DNA from: Bog-113 sp963752695
GTDB taxonomy: Bacteria; Acidobacteriota; Terriglobia; Bryobacterales; Bryobacteraceae
Direction of reading: 5' to 3'
DNA: 64,000 nucleotides
Assembly (NCBI GenBank): GCA_963752695.1
Contig: CAVVZB010000001.1
Span: 806,001 to 870,000, forward strand
Shown: piece by piece, positions 34,972-43,062 of the stretch
Layout of the letters: every line of letters begins with the position of its first letter
Position numbering within the stretch: position 1 is the stretch's first letter
Made by a program: the position numbers and the translations under genes
The notes under the pieces: model-generated
What the model saw: only the letters and a program-made list of their open reading frames with translations
The model's database searches: none
What the model was told of the DNA's origin: nothing

Positions 34972-35894
34972 ACCGTTTGCAAAAGCTGCTGCCTTTCTTG
35001 AGCTTGATTGTTCTTTTCCTGGCTTTATGGATTGCCTCGCCGTACTTCCTTACTTCCACCAACCTTTCGAGCCTGGTGCGCCAGACGGCGGTCATCAACA
35101 TCATGGCGCTCGGGATGACGATCATCATCATCTCCGGCGGTATCGATCTTTCTGTCGGCGCGATTCTTGCCATGAGTGGATTGCTCGGAACCATGGCGAT
35201 GGAGAAAGGCTTACCGATTCCCCTCGGCATCGTTATCGGACTCGCCGTTGGATTACTTTGTGGGATGTTGAACGGCTTCCTCATCACCCGGCTTCGCATC
35301 GCCCCGTTCATCGTCACTCTCGGGACCCTCGGCATTTTTCGGGGGGTCACTCTGCTCATTTCGAATGGATTGCCCGTCCACAATATTCCCGCCGCGTTCT
35401 CATTTTTGGGAGAGGGGAGCGTCTTCGGTTTGCCATTCGTCCTATATCTCCTAAGTGGCTCGGCTCTGGCGATGCACTTCGTACTCGAACATACTCGTCT
35501 TGGGCGCTACTCATTCGCTATCGGGAGTAACTCAGCGGCGGCGGTCTACGCAGGTATCCGGATCGGTTTCTACTCCACCGCGGCATATGCAATCGGTGGC
35601 CTGCTCACCGGGCTCGCTGGACTGATAGAAGCCTCGCGACTGATGACCGGTCAACCAACGGCTGGGTCGGGTTATGAGTTGCAGGCCATCGCCGCTGTCG
35701 TGATCGGTGGCGGAAGTCTTCATGGCGGGGAAGGAAGCGTCCTCGGCACCCTGATCGGCGCATTCATCATGGGCCTGCTCACTAACGGCAGTGATCTGCT
35801 TGGAATCTCCAACTATCTGCAACAAGTCGTGATCGGAGCCGTCATCATTCTCGCCGTCACCCTCGACGAGTTCCGCAAGCGTCGTACGACGTAA
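34968..35894 (+). CDS. Sugar ABC transporter permease (RbsC family)
   Basis: 308 residues from TTG 34968, overlapping the ATPase stop by 4 bp. About eight to ten transmembrane segments; IMALGMTIIIISGGIDLSVG near residue 45 is the hallmark of BPD_transp_2 sugar permeases, and GYELQAIAAVVIGGGSLHGG fits the conserved cytoplasmic coupling loop. Should pair as a homodimer with the upstream ATPase. The stop shares one base with the start of the methyltransferase gene (TAATG). Confidence 0.93.
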   Translation: MNRLQKLLPFLSLIVLFLALWIASPYFLTSTNLSSLVRQTAVINIMALGMTIIIISGGIDLSVGAILAMSGLLGTMAMEKGLPIPLGIVIGLAVGLLCGMLNGFLITRLRIAPFIVTLGTLGIFRGVTLLISNGLPVHNIPAAFSFLGEGSVFGLPFVLYLLSGSALAMHFVLEHTRLGRYSFAIGSNSAAAVYAGIRIGFYSTAAYAIGGLLTGLAGLIEASRLMTGQPTAGSGYELQAIAAVVIGGGSLHGGEGSVLGTLIGAFIMGLLTNGSDLLGISNYLQQVVIGAVIILAVTLDEFRKRRTT

Positions 35895-36772
35895 TGACCC
35901 CGGAACCTCTGCGTTTCGATGAATTCATGCGCCGCGCGTTATACGATCCCGTCTCGGGATACTACCGCCAATCGCGTCACCCCATCGGCAGAGACGGCGA
36001 CTTCTTCACCGCTTCCCAACTCCAACCTCTCTTCGGACAAATTGTCGCCTCGGAAGCTCACGCGCTTTGTCCCGATGCGCACGTTTTCGAGCTGGGTCCC
36101 GGTCACAGCGAGATGTCCGCGTTCTTCTCCGGCCACTACACAGCCCTGGAGTATGGCGCCGAACTACCTCTTGATCTGACCGGTTTTCTGTTCGGTAATG
36201 AGTTTCTCGATGCCTTGCCCGTCCGGGTTGGAACAAAGCGCCATGGCCGCTTCTACGAGATGCTCGTTCAGGAAAGTAGTTGGTTAGTCGGACCCGAACT
36301 CGATCCCGGTCTAGTTGCATACGTCCAGCGTTACTGGCCGTTTGTTCCGGAAGGCGGCCAATTTGAAATCGTTTGCGACGCTCTTACTTGGATCGATCGA
36401 ATCGGAGCCCGCATGGAATCCGGCTACGCCCTCTTTATCGATTACGGCTACACCACACCCGAAACTCTGCGTTTCCCGCAAGGTACGTTGATGAGTTATC
36501 GCGATCATCGCGCCATCGCCAACGTACTCGCCAGCCCGGGTTGCCAGGACATCACCGCTCATGTGGCATTTGACGCGATTGCGGATCGAGCTGTTCAGCG
36601 CGGATTCGAAGTCATCCACCTTGAGAGCCTCGCGACTTTGGTCTTGCGGGTTCTCGCGCGTCATCCGGAGCTCGGTTTGCGTGCTGAAGGCCCAAAACAA
36701 TTGAAATCGCTTCTGTTTGGGATGGGAGAGACGTTCCGCTGCCTGTTGCTCCAGAAAAGCGGCCGCAAATGA
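35894..36772 (+). CDS. Class I SAM-dependent methyltransferase, MidA/NDUFAF7 family
   Basis: 292 residues; family members are usually 350-400, so this is a compact form. Starts with the family opening LRFDEFMRRALYDPVSGYYR, then RDGDFFTASQLQPLFGQIVA, and an abbreviated SAM site VFELGPGHSEMS; FGNEFLDALPVRV and ALFIDYGYTTPETLRFPQGT are conserved family features. The human homologue methylates an Arg of complex I subunit NDUFS2; the bacterial target is untested. Tightly linked to the permease by a 1-bp overlap. Confidence 0.87.
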   Translation: MTPEPLRFDEFMRRALYDPVSGYYRQSRHPIGRDGDFFTASQLQPLFGQIVASEAHALCPDAHVFELGPGHSEMSAFFSGHYTALEYGAELPLDLTGFLFGNEFLDALPVRVGTKRHGRFYEMLVQESSWLVGPELDPGLVAYVQRYWPFVPEGGQFEIVCDALTWIDRIGARMESGYALFIDYGYTTPETLRFPQGTLMSYRDHRAIANVLASPGCQDITAHVAFDAIADRAVQRGFEVIHLESLATLVLRVLARHPELGLRAEGPKQLKSLLFGMGETFRCLLLQKSGRK

Positions 36773-36796
36773 AGAAGGCCTCGATCGCTCGAGGCC
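36767..36796 (-). terminator. Probable rho-independent terminator of the Lys-rich mini-gene
   Basis: Perfect 8-bp stem GGCCTCGA / TCGAGGCC with a 4-base loop (36777-36784 and 36789-36796); on the minus strand it is followed by TTCTTCATTT. A second smaller hairpin (GCCTC/GAGGC) lies at 36815-36828. Overlaps the stop codon of the methyltransferase gene on the other strand. Confidence 0.55.
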
Positions 36797-36835
36797 AGTT
36801 GGAACCTAAGTAGCGCCTCTATCGAGGCACCGAAG

Positions 36836-36901
36836 TTACTTACCCTTTTTCTTTGGGGCTGCCTTTTTCTTAGCTGCCGCCTTCTTGGTTGCGTTCTTCA
36901 T
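36836..36901 (-). CDS. 21-residue Lys/Ala-rich basic mini-protein
   Basis: Very short frame, MKNATKKAAAKKKAAPKKKG plus a final Lys, then TAA. 11 of 21 residues are Lys and 6 are Ala. AGGAG lies 8 nt before the ATG, and a near-consensus sigma-70 promoter lies further upstream, with a hairpin terminator after the stop. This complete transcription/translation layout argues that it is a real, strongly expressed gene. The composition resembles the (P)AKKA tails of bacterial histone H1-like and nucleoid proteins, so nucleic-acid binding is a reasonable guess. No family can be assigned. Confidence 0.65.
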   Translation of the reverse strand: MKNATKKAAAKKKAAPKKKGK

Positions 36902-36926
36902 TGAGTGATTCTCCTACCATCGAATT

Positions 36927-36946
36927 TTGCGATCTGAAAATCGCAA
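36927..36946. promoter_or_regulatory. Inverted repeat in the leader of the Lys-rich mini-gene
   Basis: TTGCGAT-N6-ATCGCAA, perfect 7-bp arms, just downstream of the expected transcription start and about 25 bp before the start codon. Could be an operator or an RNA hairpin controlling translation. Confidence 0.45.
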
Positions 36947-36955
36947 TGTGATTCA

Positions 36956-36984
36956 TATATAGAGTTGTTCGTGACTAATGTCAA
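36956..36984 (-). promoter_or_regulatory. Near-consensus sigma-70 promoter for the Lys-rich mini-gene
   Basis: On the minus strand, TTGACA (36984-36979), a 17-bp spacer and TATATA (36961-36956). The -35 is perfect and the spacing optimal. Expected start of transcription is near 36949, leaving a leader of about 48 nt. Confidence 0.6.
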
Positions 36985-37217
36985 GAGAAAAATGCACATC
37001 TCCAAAATCGCGTGATCGCAGCACGCGGCGCGCTTCAAAAAACCGATAGCGAAGAGCTGCTGCTCACCCACTTTTTCCATCACCGGAGATGTCGTCTCCG
37101 CGCAGCCATCCGGTGTACCCGCCCTTTCGTAATTCCCTGTAGAGTGCGCGAGGGCTCAGTTAGGTCGCTCAGTTCGCCAAGTCATCACCTTCCATCTCTG
37201 AGCGATAAACTGTCTCC
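36985..37217 (+). other. Upstream region of the sigma factor gene
   Basis: Non-coding stretch with short low-quality frames only. A direct repeat CTCAGTT occurs twice about 13 bp apart near 37155-37175, upstream of the sigma-factor start; it may be part of an ECF-type promoter, but I see no clear AAC/CGT-type motif pair. Confidence 0.3.
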
Positions 37218-37817
37218 ATGATGCTGAACCTGCTCGTGCTGGCACTGGAACTCTCAGAACAGCAAGGGCGCGATGCGAACCTCGTGGAACGTTTGAAGAA
37301 GAAGGATCACGACGCCATGGCGGAACTCTACGATCGTTTCGGTCGCTTAAGCTACTCGGTGATCGTGGGCATTGTTCACGACGGCGCGATCGCTGAAGAT
37401 CTCATGCAGGAAACATTCCTGCGGGTTTGGAACCGCGTGCAAGCCTTCGATGCCCAGCGCGGTTCTCTCGGAGCGTGGCTTCTTGCCGTCGCCCGCAACC
37501 GCGCAATTGATTACGTTCGCTCCGCTGGCGCCCGCATGTCCTTGAACTGCTTTGAACTCGAAGAGCGCGATCATCCGTCTCTGTTCGTCAACATGGAGCA
37601 GGATCTTCTTTCTAAGGACACCGCTCGCCGCATTCGCGCCGCCATGAGCCGCTTGAGCGAGACCCAGAAGAAAGTGATCGAGCTAGCTTACTTCGAAGGG
37701 CTCTCGCAAACTGAAATGGCTGAAAGACTCGGACAGCCCCTCGGCACCGTGAAAACCTGGGCGCGTACCGCACTACGTGTGCTTCGCGATGAGATGACTA
37801 AGGCGGTAACCGCATGA
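37218..37817 (+). CDS. ECF-type RNA polymerase sigma factor (SigK-like)
   Basis: 199 residues. Region 2: AMAELYDRFGRLSYSVIVGI and AEDLMQETFLRVWNRVQAFD, the -10 binding and melting helices. A linker follows, then region 4: RLSETQKKVIELAYFEGLSQ and TEMAERLGQPLGTVKTWART, the -35 helix-turn-helix. Overlaps by 4 bp (ATGA) the gene for its likely membrane anti-sigma factor, the normal pairing. Two ATGs stand in tandem at the start. Confidence 0.92.
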   Translation: MMLNLLVLALELSEQQGRDANLVERLKKKDHDAMAELYDRFGRLSYSVIVGIVHDGAIAEDLMQETFLRVWNRVQAFDAQRGSLGAWLLAVARNRAIDYVRSAGARMSLNCFELEERDHPSLFVNMEQDLLSKDTARRIRAAMSRLSETQKKVIELAYFEGLSQTEMAERLGQPLGTVKTWARTALRVLRDEMTKAVTA

Positions 37818-38548
37818 CCTGCGATCAACTGCGCGAGGAGTACGATCTGTACGCGTTGGGCTTAGCCGATCCCGAGCAGTCCCGCGAGATCGCTGCGCAT
37901 CTTCGTAGCGATTGCAGCAATTGCGTTCCCGCAGTTGGCCAGTCGCTCGCCCTCGCCGCCGAACTCTCTTATCTCGCCCCTCAGGTGAATCCGCCCGATC
38001 ACCTTCGGAATCGCATCATCGCTGCCGTCAATCCGGCCTTCTACCAGCAACAGCCCCGCCGTGCGTTCGGATGGAGCTTGGTCTGGGGCGCGGTGTCCGC
38101 TCTCTTGTTGGCCCTCGTCGTCTTGCTCGGCCTGCAGACGCGTCGTCTAGGGGTGTTGCGCCTCGAAGACTCGAATCGCCTCCGGTCTGCCTTGGTCCTA
38201 TTAAGCGCGCCCGATTCTCAAGAGATCAATTTCGGCACGGATCGCGCTCTTCCGCCTCGTGGCCGCGTCGTGATCAACCGTCGCGAGGGCGTCGTACTCA
38301 TCGCTTCCAACCTTCCTGTGGTCCAACCCGGCAAGTCGTTCGAGTTGTGGCTGATCTCAAAGGATGGAGCTCCACTCGCTAGCGGTAGCTTTCGTGCGGC
38401 CAGCGACGGCTCAGGCTTTATCTTCCATCCCGGCCACGTTCCTGATAATCTCGGCGCCGTCGCTGTCACCGTGGAAGATGAAGCCGGCGTTCCCGCTCCC
38501 ACTACCAAGCCGATCATCGTGGCCCCGGCCACAGCGGCTGGCGCGTAA
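37814..38548 (+). CDS. Membrane anti-sigma factor, RskA-like
   Basis: 244 residues. The N-terminal cytosolic anti-sigma domain (about 1-85) has a Cys-containing segment HLRSDCSNCVPAV, close to the zinc-type HxxxCxxC pattern. One transmembrane helix (WGAVSALLLALVVLLGLQTR, about 92-110) follows. The extracytoplasmic RskA C-terminal domain ends with GKSFELWLISKDGAPLASGS and NLGAVAVTVEDEAGVPAPTT. Expected to hold the upstream sigma factor at the membrane and release it on an envelope or redox signal. Confidence 0.9.
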   Translation: MTCDQLREEYDLYALGLADPEQSREIAAHLRSDCSNCVPAVGQSLALAAELSYLAPQVNPPDHLRNRIIAAVNPAFYQQQPRRAFGWSLVWGAVSALLLALVVLLGLQTRRLGVLRLEDSNRLRSALVLLSAPDSQEINFGTDRALPPRGRVVINRREGVVLIASNLPVVQPGKSFELWLISKDGAPLASGSFRAASDGSGFIFHPGHVPDNLGAVAVTVEDEAGVPAPTTKPIIVAPATAAGA

Positions 38549-38603
38549 ACCGTTCGCGCAAAAAGAATCCATCGCTACCCGTCCCTATGTCACCATTTAA
38601 GGC

Positions 38604-39305
38604 ATGGACGCATTGGATCTGCGCGAAAAAGGTGGGATTCGCGCCGGCGAGCCCCAGACCTCCGATCGCCGCCTGTTTATGCAGTTGACCGCTTTCGGCG
38701 GAGTTGCTTCCACCGAAGCCCTAACTAATCAGTTACGCACGGAAGGCGTTCCCTCCACCCTTTATGCCGACGTCAACGATCCTCGTGGCGTCGCTCTGCT
38801 CACCTGGAGTGACAATCCCGACTTCTTTGTTTGTCACGTGCGCGCAATGCTGAATCGCGGCGCTTTCGCCGACTTGGAAATCAAACCCGAATACTCCATG
38901 ATGGGCCGCACCTATGCGCTCGGCCATGAGCCGCAACTCGAAGATTGGCTCCTCGATGCCCCCCGCCGCCGTGTGACTGATCCGGAATGGCCCTGGGCCG
39001 TTTGGTATCCCTTGCGTCGCAAAGGAGCGTTTTCCGCTTTGGCCGCGGAAGACATGGGGCCAATCCTGAGCGAGCACGGGCGCATCGGTCACTCCTTCGG
39101 CACCGCCGGCCTCGCGCTCGATGTCCGTCTCGCCTGCTTTGGTATGGACAAGAACGACAGCGACTTCGTCATCGGCCTGATCGGAAAGGATCTATTTCCC
39201 CTTTCCGCGTGCATCCAGGCCATGCGCAAAACCAAGCAGACATCTACCTATATGGAGACCATGGGGCCCTTCTTTATCGGACGCGCCATTTGGCAGCACA
39301 TATAA
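38604..39305 (+). CDS. Chlorite dismutase / HemQ-family heme protein
   Basis: 233 residues, a ferredoxin-like double domain. Motifs of the family: VWYPLRRKGAFSAL (the YPxxR region), EHGRIGHSFGTAG, FGMDKNDSDFVIGL, and the C-terminal RKTKQTSTYMETMGPFFIGR. In Gram-positive and many other bacteria such proteins are coproheme decarboxylases (HemQ/ChdC); true chlorite dismutases are related. A HemQ role is more likely, but the key Tyr and heme-ligand His cannot be assigned safely by eye. 55 bp after the anti-sigma gene, possibly part of its regulon. Confidence 0.85.
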   Translation: MDALDLREKGGIRAGEPQTSDRRLFMQLTAFGGVASTEALTNQLRTEGVPSTLYADVNDPRGVALLTWSDNPDFFVCHVRAMLNRGAFADLEIKPEYSMMGRTYALGHEPQLEDWLLDAPRRRVTDPEWPWAVWYPLRRKGAFSALAAEDMGPILSEHGRIGHSFGTAGLALDVRLACFGMDKNDSDFVIGLIGKDLFPLSACIQAMRKTKQTSTYMETMGPFFIGRAIWQHI

Positions 39306-39307
39306 CG

Positions 39308-39982
39308 GTGGCCTGTCAGCCACCTCGTCTGGAACTGCGCAACGTCTCCCGTACCTACACTCTGGAACGTCAGCGCATCCCGGCGCTGAGTAACGTCTCG
39401 CTGACCGCGAACGCGGGAACCGTCACCGCTTTTCTCGGACGCAGCGGCTGCGGCAAGTCAACACTTCTGAACCTCGCCGGCGCGATGGACTTTCCCGATA
39501 GCGGCGATGTCCTCATCGATGCGGTGTCCACCACCGGACTTACCGAAGCCGGCTTGACCAAACTCCGGCGCCACCGGATTGGGTTTGTTTTCCAATCTTT
39601 CCAATTGCTGCCCACCCTCACCGTCCTTGAGAACGTCGAACTCCCGCTATTACTCGCAAATGTGCACAATTCTGCACAACTCGCACACGAGCGCCTCGCT
39701 TGGGTCGGACTGGCTGGCCGCGAGCGATCCAAGCCTCATCAACTCTCGGGCGGCCAGATGCAGCGTGTCGCGGTCGCTCGCGCACTCGCCCACTCGCCCG
39801 AAATCCTGATTGCCGACGAACCTACCGGCAACCTCGATACCGCCAGCGGCGACCTCGTTCTCGACCTGCTCCTCCGCGCCGCCCGCGAGTTTGGAGCCAC
39901 CGTATTGATGGCCACCCACAGCATGGAAGCCGCCAGCATCGCCGATACCCGCATCAAAATGCGCGACGGGCGGATCGAGTAA
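39308..39982 (+). CDS. ABC transporter ATP-binding protein (MacB/LolD type)
   Basis: 224 residues from GTG 39308; the frame is open further upstream but overlaps the HemQ-like gene. Walker A GRSGCGKSTLLN, Q-loop VFQSFQLLPTLTVLEN, signature LSGGQMQRVAVARALA, Walker B ILIADEPTGNLD and switch His MATHSMEAAS. This is the MacB/LolD/FtsE class that works with FtsX-type permeases such as the next gene (5 bp gap). A TGCACAA direct repeat (39663-39679) lies inside this gene. Confidence 0.93.
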   Translation: MACQPPRLELRNVSRTYTLERQRIPALSNVSLTANAGTVTAFLGRSGCGKSTLLNLAGAMDFPDSGDVLIDAVSTTGLTEAGLTKLRRHRIGFVFQSFQLLPTLTVLENVELPLLLANVHNSAQLAHERLAWVGLAGRERSKPHQLSGGQMQRVAVARALAHSPEILIADEPTGNLDTASGDLVLDLLLRAAREFGATVLMATHSMEAASIADTRIKMRDGRIE

Positions 39983-39987
39983 CAACG

Positions 39988-42465
39988 GTGTGGAAACTTT
40001 TCCGCACCATGATCCTGCGCCCGCTGCGCCGCGATATGCTTCGTACTGCGCTTACCGTGATCGCGGTTGCATTGGGCATCGCCGTGGTCATTGCGATCGA
40101 TCTCGCTGGCAATGCCGCCGCCGGGTCCTTCGAATCTTCCATGGTCACCGTGGTCGGCAAAACGGATCTGGAGATTCACGCCAATGGCGGCATCGACGAG
40201 CAATGGATCGGCCGGCTCTCCGCCTTGCCGGTCAACGCCCGCTTCGCCCCAGGTCTAGATACTACGGTCAAGATCGATTCCGCCGGGTACGTCAACCTTT
40301 TCGGAATCGATGCAATTGCCGAATCCAAAGTCCGGTCAAGCGCGAGCAAGTCCAATTGCGGGGACGATGCCCCCGCCTACGTCACCGAGCGCCTCGCGCA
40401 CCGTTTACCGAAACGGTTTCTAATCAACGGTCGCTGGTTCTGTATTGCCCGCACGGTTCCATCCCTGCGATCCGACTTCATCGCCGCTGACATCGCCGAT
40501 GTCCAGCAAACCCTCGGCCGCTTCGGAAAGCTGGATCGCATCGACGTGTTTCTCGACAAAGGAGTAGATCTCGATAGTCTGGAACACACCCTCCGCTCGA
40601 CGCTTCCGTCCGGATACCGGATCACCCGCCCGGGCGCGCGCAGTCAGGAAAACCAGAAAATGCTCGGCGCGTTTCGGTGGAACCTCCGCATCCTCAGTTA
40701 CATCGCCCTCGTGGTCGGCGCCTTTCTTATCTACAACACCATCTCGATCAGCGTCGTTCGCCGCCGTTCAGAGATCGGCATTTTGCGCGCGCTCGGCGTC
40801 AGCCGCCGCTCCATCTTCTTCCTGTTCATTCTGGAAGCCGCCATGCTCGGCGTTGCCGGTTCCGCTCTCGGGCTCTTACTCGGACGCGCGCTTGCCGGGA
40901 GCATGGTCGCGCTGATTGCTCAAACCGTCCGGTCGCTCTACACCAGCAGCAGTCCCGCACCGGTTCATCTCACCATCCTCTCGATTGCGCTCGCGTTCGT
41001 GGCCGGCTTAGCCGCCTCCCTTATCTCTGCTTGGGGTCCCGCGCGCGAAGCCATGCAAGTGGTGCCGGCCGAAGCCATGGGTCGCGGCTCCCGCGAAACT
41101 CGCTCTCGTCTCAGACTGGGACGAAACTCCGCTATCGCTCTCGTCCTTGCCTTGCTTGCCTGGATTGCGTCGCTCCCCGGTCCCATCGAGGGCCGTCCCG
41201 TCTTCGGCTACCTCGCCACGCTGCTTAGTGTTGCCGCCGCCGCGCTACTTGCCCCACTTGTCGTTCTCGCCGTGAACCGCGCGTTCCGAACGCCCCTGCA
41301 GAAATGGCTCGGAGCCGAAGGCCTGCTCGCTTCTCGGGGGCTGCAGGCATCCATTGGGCGAACGTCCGTGGTCGTCGCCGCCTTGGCAACCGCCATCGCC
41401 ATGATGGCCAGTGTCGGCATTATGGTCGGGAGCTTCCGCGAAACCGTACTGGTCTGGCTGGATTCCCAGCTTCGCGCCGACCTTTATATCCGCGCAATCG
41501 GGCCCGCCGTGGCCGGAGAGAGCCCGCCTCTTTCCCCCGAGATCCCCAAAATTCTGCAAAGCATTCCAGGCGTTGCCGACGTTGACGTTTTCTCCGCTAT
41601 CGAATTTACCTACCAGGGTCAACGCGCCACCCTCGGGGCTGGCAACCTCGATGTGCAACGCCGTTACTCCCGGCTGAACTTCCAGTCCGGTGACCACGAC
41701 GCCATCCTGAGATCGCTTCCCAATGCCGATCGCGCCATAGTCAGTGAACCGTTCGCGGAAAAGCATAACGTCCATGTTGGCGATCGGCTCTCGCTTCCCA
41801 TTGGGTCATCAGTCGCCACGGTTACCGTCATGGCTATCTACTTTGAATATTCCAGCGAGCAGGGCTACGTGATTCTGGATCGCACCACGCTCCTGCGCTA
41901 CCTCCCCAATCAGCCGCCCACTAATATTGCGGTCTACACCAAGCCTGGTGCCGATGTTGCCAAGATTCGTCGTGAAATTGAAACCCGCACCACTGCGTTC
42001 CCCGTTTCCGTCGCCCCCAATGCCGACCTCCGCCGCGAAGCTGTCATCATCTTCGATCGCACCTTCGCCATCACCTGGGCTCTCGAAGGCGTGGCCATCA
42101 TCGTCGCGATGCTCGGAGCCGCGAACGCCCTGCTAGCCTTAGTCCTCGATCGCCGCCGGGAGTTAGGGATGTTACGCTACCTCGGGGCGGCATCGAGCCA
42201 GATTCGCCGTATGATTCTAGTCGAAGCGGGGCTGCTCGGGCTTTTTGCTCTCCTGCTCGGTGCTGCGTTAGGGCTGGTTTTATCGCTTTTGTTGATCTAT
42301 GTGATCAATAAACAAAGCTTTGGCTGGACGATTCAATTTCACTTCCCGGCTCTGGCGTTGGGCGGTGCGATGCTCCTTATCTGGGCCGTCACCATACTGT
42401 CCGGCCTTTATCCCGCCCATGTCGCGGCGCGCCTCAAACCGATCGAAGTCATCCACGAAGAGTAA
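39988..42465 (+). CDS. FtsX/MacB-type ABC transporter permease, two-module
   Basis: 825 residues from GTG 39988. N-terminal transmembrane helix with a MacB-type periplasmic domain, then three helices (FRWNLRILSYIALVVGAFLI, RRRSEIGILRALGVSRRSIF, AGLAASLISAWGPAREAMQV); then a second module with a periplasmic domain and three helices ending ILSGLYPAHVAARLKPIEVI. Repeated FtsX domains are typical of lipoprotein/lipid extraction or peptide-export permeases. Works with the ATPase just upstream. Its last about 160 bp have a decayed second copy at 46883-47035. Confidence 0.92.
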   Translation: MWKLFRTMILRPLRRDMLRTALTVIAVALGIAVVIAIDLAGNAAAGSFESSMVTVVGKTDLEIHANGGIDEQWIGRLSALPVNARFAPGLDTTVKIDSAGYVNLFGIDAIAESKVRSSASKSNCGDDAPAYVTERLAHRLPKRFLINGRWFCIARTVPSLRSDFIAADIADVQQTLGRFGKLDRIDVFLDKGVDLDSLEHTLRSTLPSGYRITRPGARSQENQKMLGAFRWNLRILSYIALVVGAFLIYNTISISVVRRRSEIGILRALGVSRRSIFFLFILEAAMLGVAGSALGLLLGRALAGSMVALIAQTVRSLYTSSSPAPVHLTILSIALAFVAGLAASLISAWGPAREAMQVVPAEAMGRGSRETRSRLRLGRNSAIALVLALLAWIASLPGPIEGRPVFGYLATLLSVAAAALLAPLVVLAVNRAFRTPLQKWLGAEGLLASRGLQASIGRTSVVVAALATAIAMMASVGIMVGSFRETVLVWLDSQLRADLYIRAIGPAVAGESPPLSPEIPKILQSIPGVADVDVFSAIEFTYQGQRATLGAGNLDVQRRYSRLNFQSGDHDAILRSLPNADRAIVSEPFAEKHNVHVGDRLSLPIGSSVATVTVMAIYFEYSSEQGYVILDRTTLLRYLPNQPPTNIAVYTKPGADVAKIRREIETRTTAFPVSVAPNADLRREAVIIFDRTFAITWALEGVAIIVAMLGAANALLALVLDRRRELGMLRYLGAASSQIRRMILVEAGLLGLFALLLGAALGLVLSLLLIYVINKQSFGWTIQFHFPALALGGAMLLIWAVTILSGLYPAHVAARLKPIEVIHEE

Positions 42466-43062
42466 TCTTCTAGAGCTGCGCCCCCGCTGAAGAATTTCGG
42501 AGGCAAGTTAGAGAAAGGCTCGTTGTTAATTGAATCGCCGAAGATCTTTCAGGTGCACTGGGCGTTCCTATCAAGCGCTACTTCGGACTAGCCATGTGCG
42601 GGCTACCAGCTGGCCAGTAGTGCAACTCTCACCTTGCCCAGGTGTCTTTCAGGGATGTAATCCTGTGCGAATTTGCGGCGATGGTAGCGCGATTTGCAGT
42701 CCATATCTTCCCATCCGGGGGCATGACTTTGTCGACGCACGCGACGGTTGTAAAAAGCTTCGCGACGTCGTTTTCGGACGCTTACCATCCGCCTTCGATC
42801 GGAACAGAACTGCCCGACGTGATGTCAGTAACTGTCAACGAGGCCAAGCCGTAGAAAATAGTGAGTTGCCGCGTGAGTACTCAGTGAATCAGCGTCCTTA
42901 ATCGTTTCAGACTCTCTGCGCTTCTCGCATCGTGTTCCGCAAAAGCGAAGGTCGCGTCTCATAGGCGTGAAGATGGCGCACTCATTTAAACAGTCGGCAA
43001 ATAATTGTCCACTTGAAGGCTCACTCGAATCTTCGGCAACTCTCTGGTATGATTTTTTGCAC
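42466..43062. other. Accessory-island DNA without a convincing gene
   Basis: About 600 bp right after the permease stop. Several short frames in all directions. The most protein-like is a 70-codon frame on the plus strand at 42642-42854, with a segment such as STHATVVKSFATSFSDAYHP, which I cannot assign; it may be a gene remnant. No promoter or repeat stands out. This is the left part of the island bracketed by the duplicated permease tail. Confidence 0.3.

Noticed and set aside
38987..39307. 5' extension of the MacB-type ATPase frame
   Set aside because: Lies within the HemQ-like gene in another frame and is Arg-rich; GTG 39308 gives the normal N-terminus.
39700..39987. 5' extension of the permease frame
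   Set aside because: Overlaps the ATPase gene with non-family sequence; GTG 39988 fits the permease family start.
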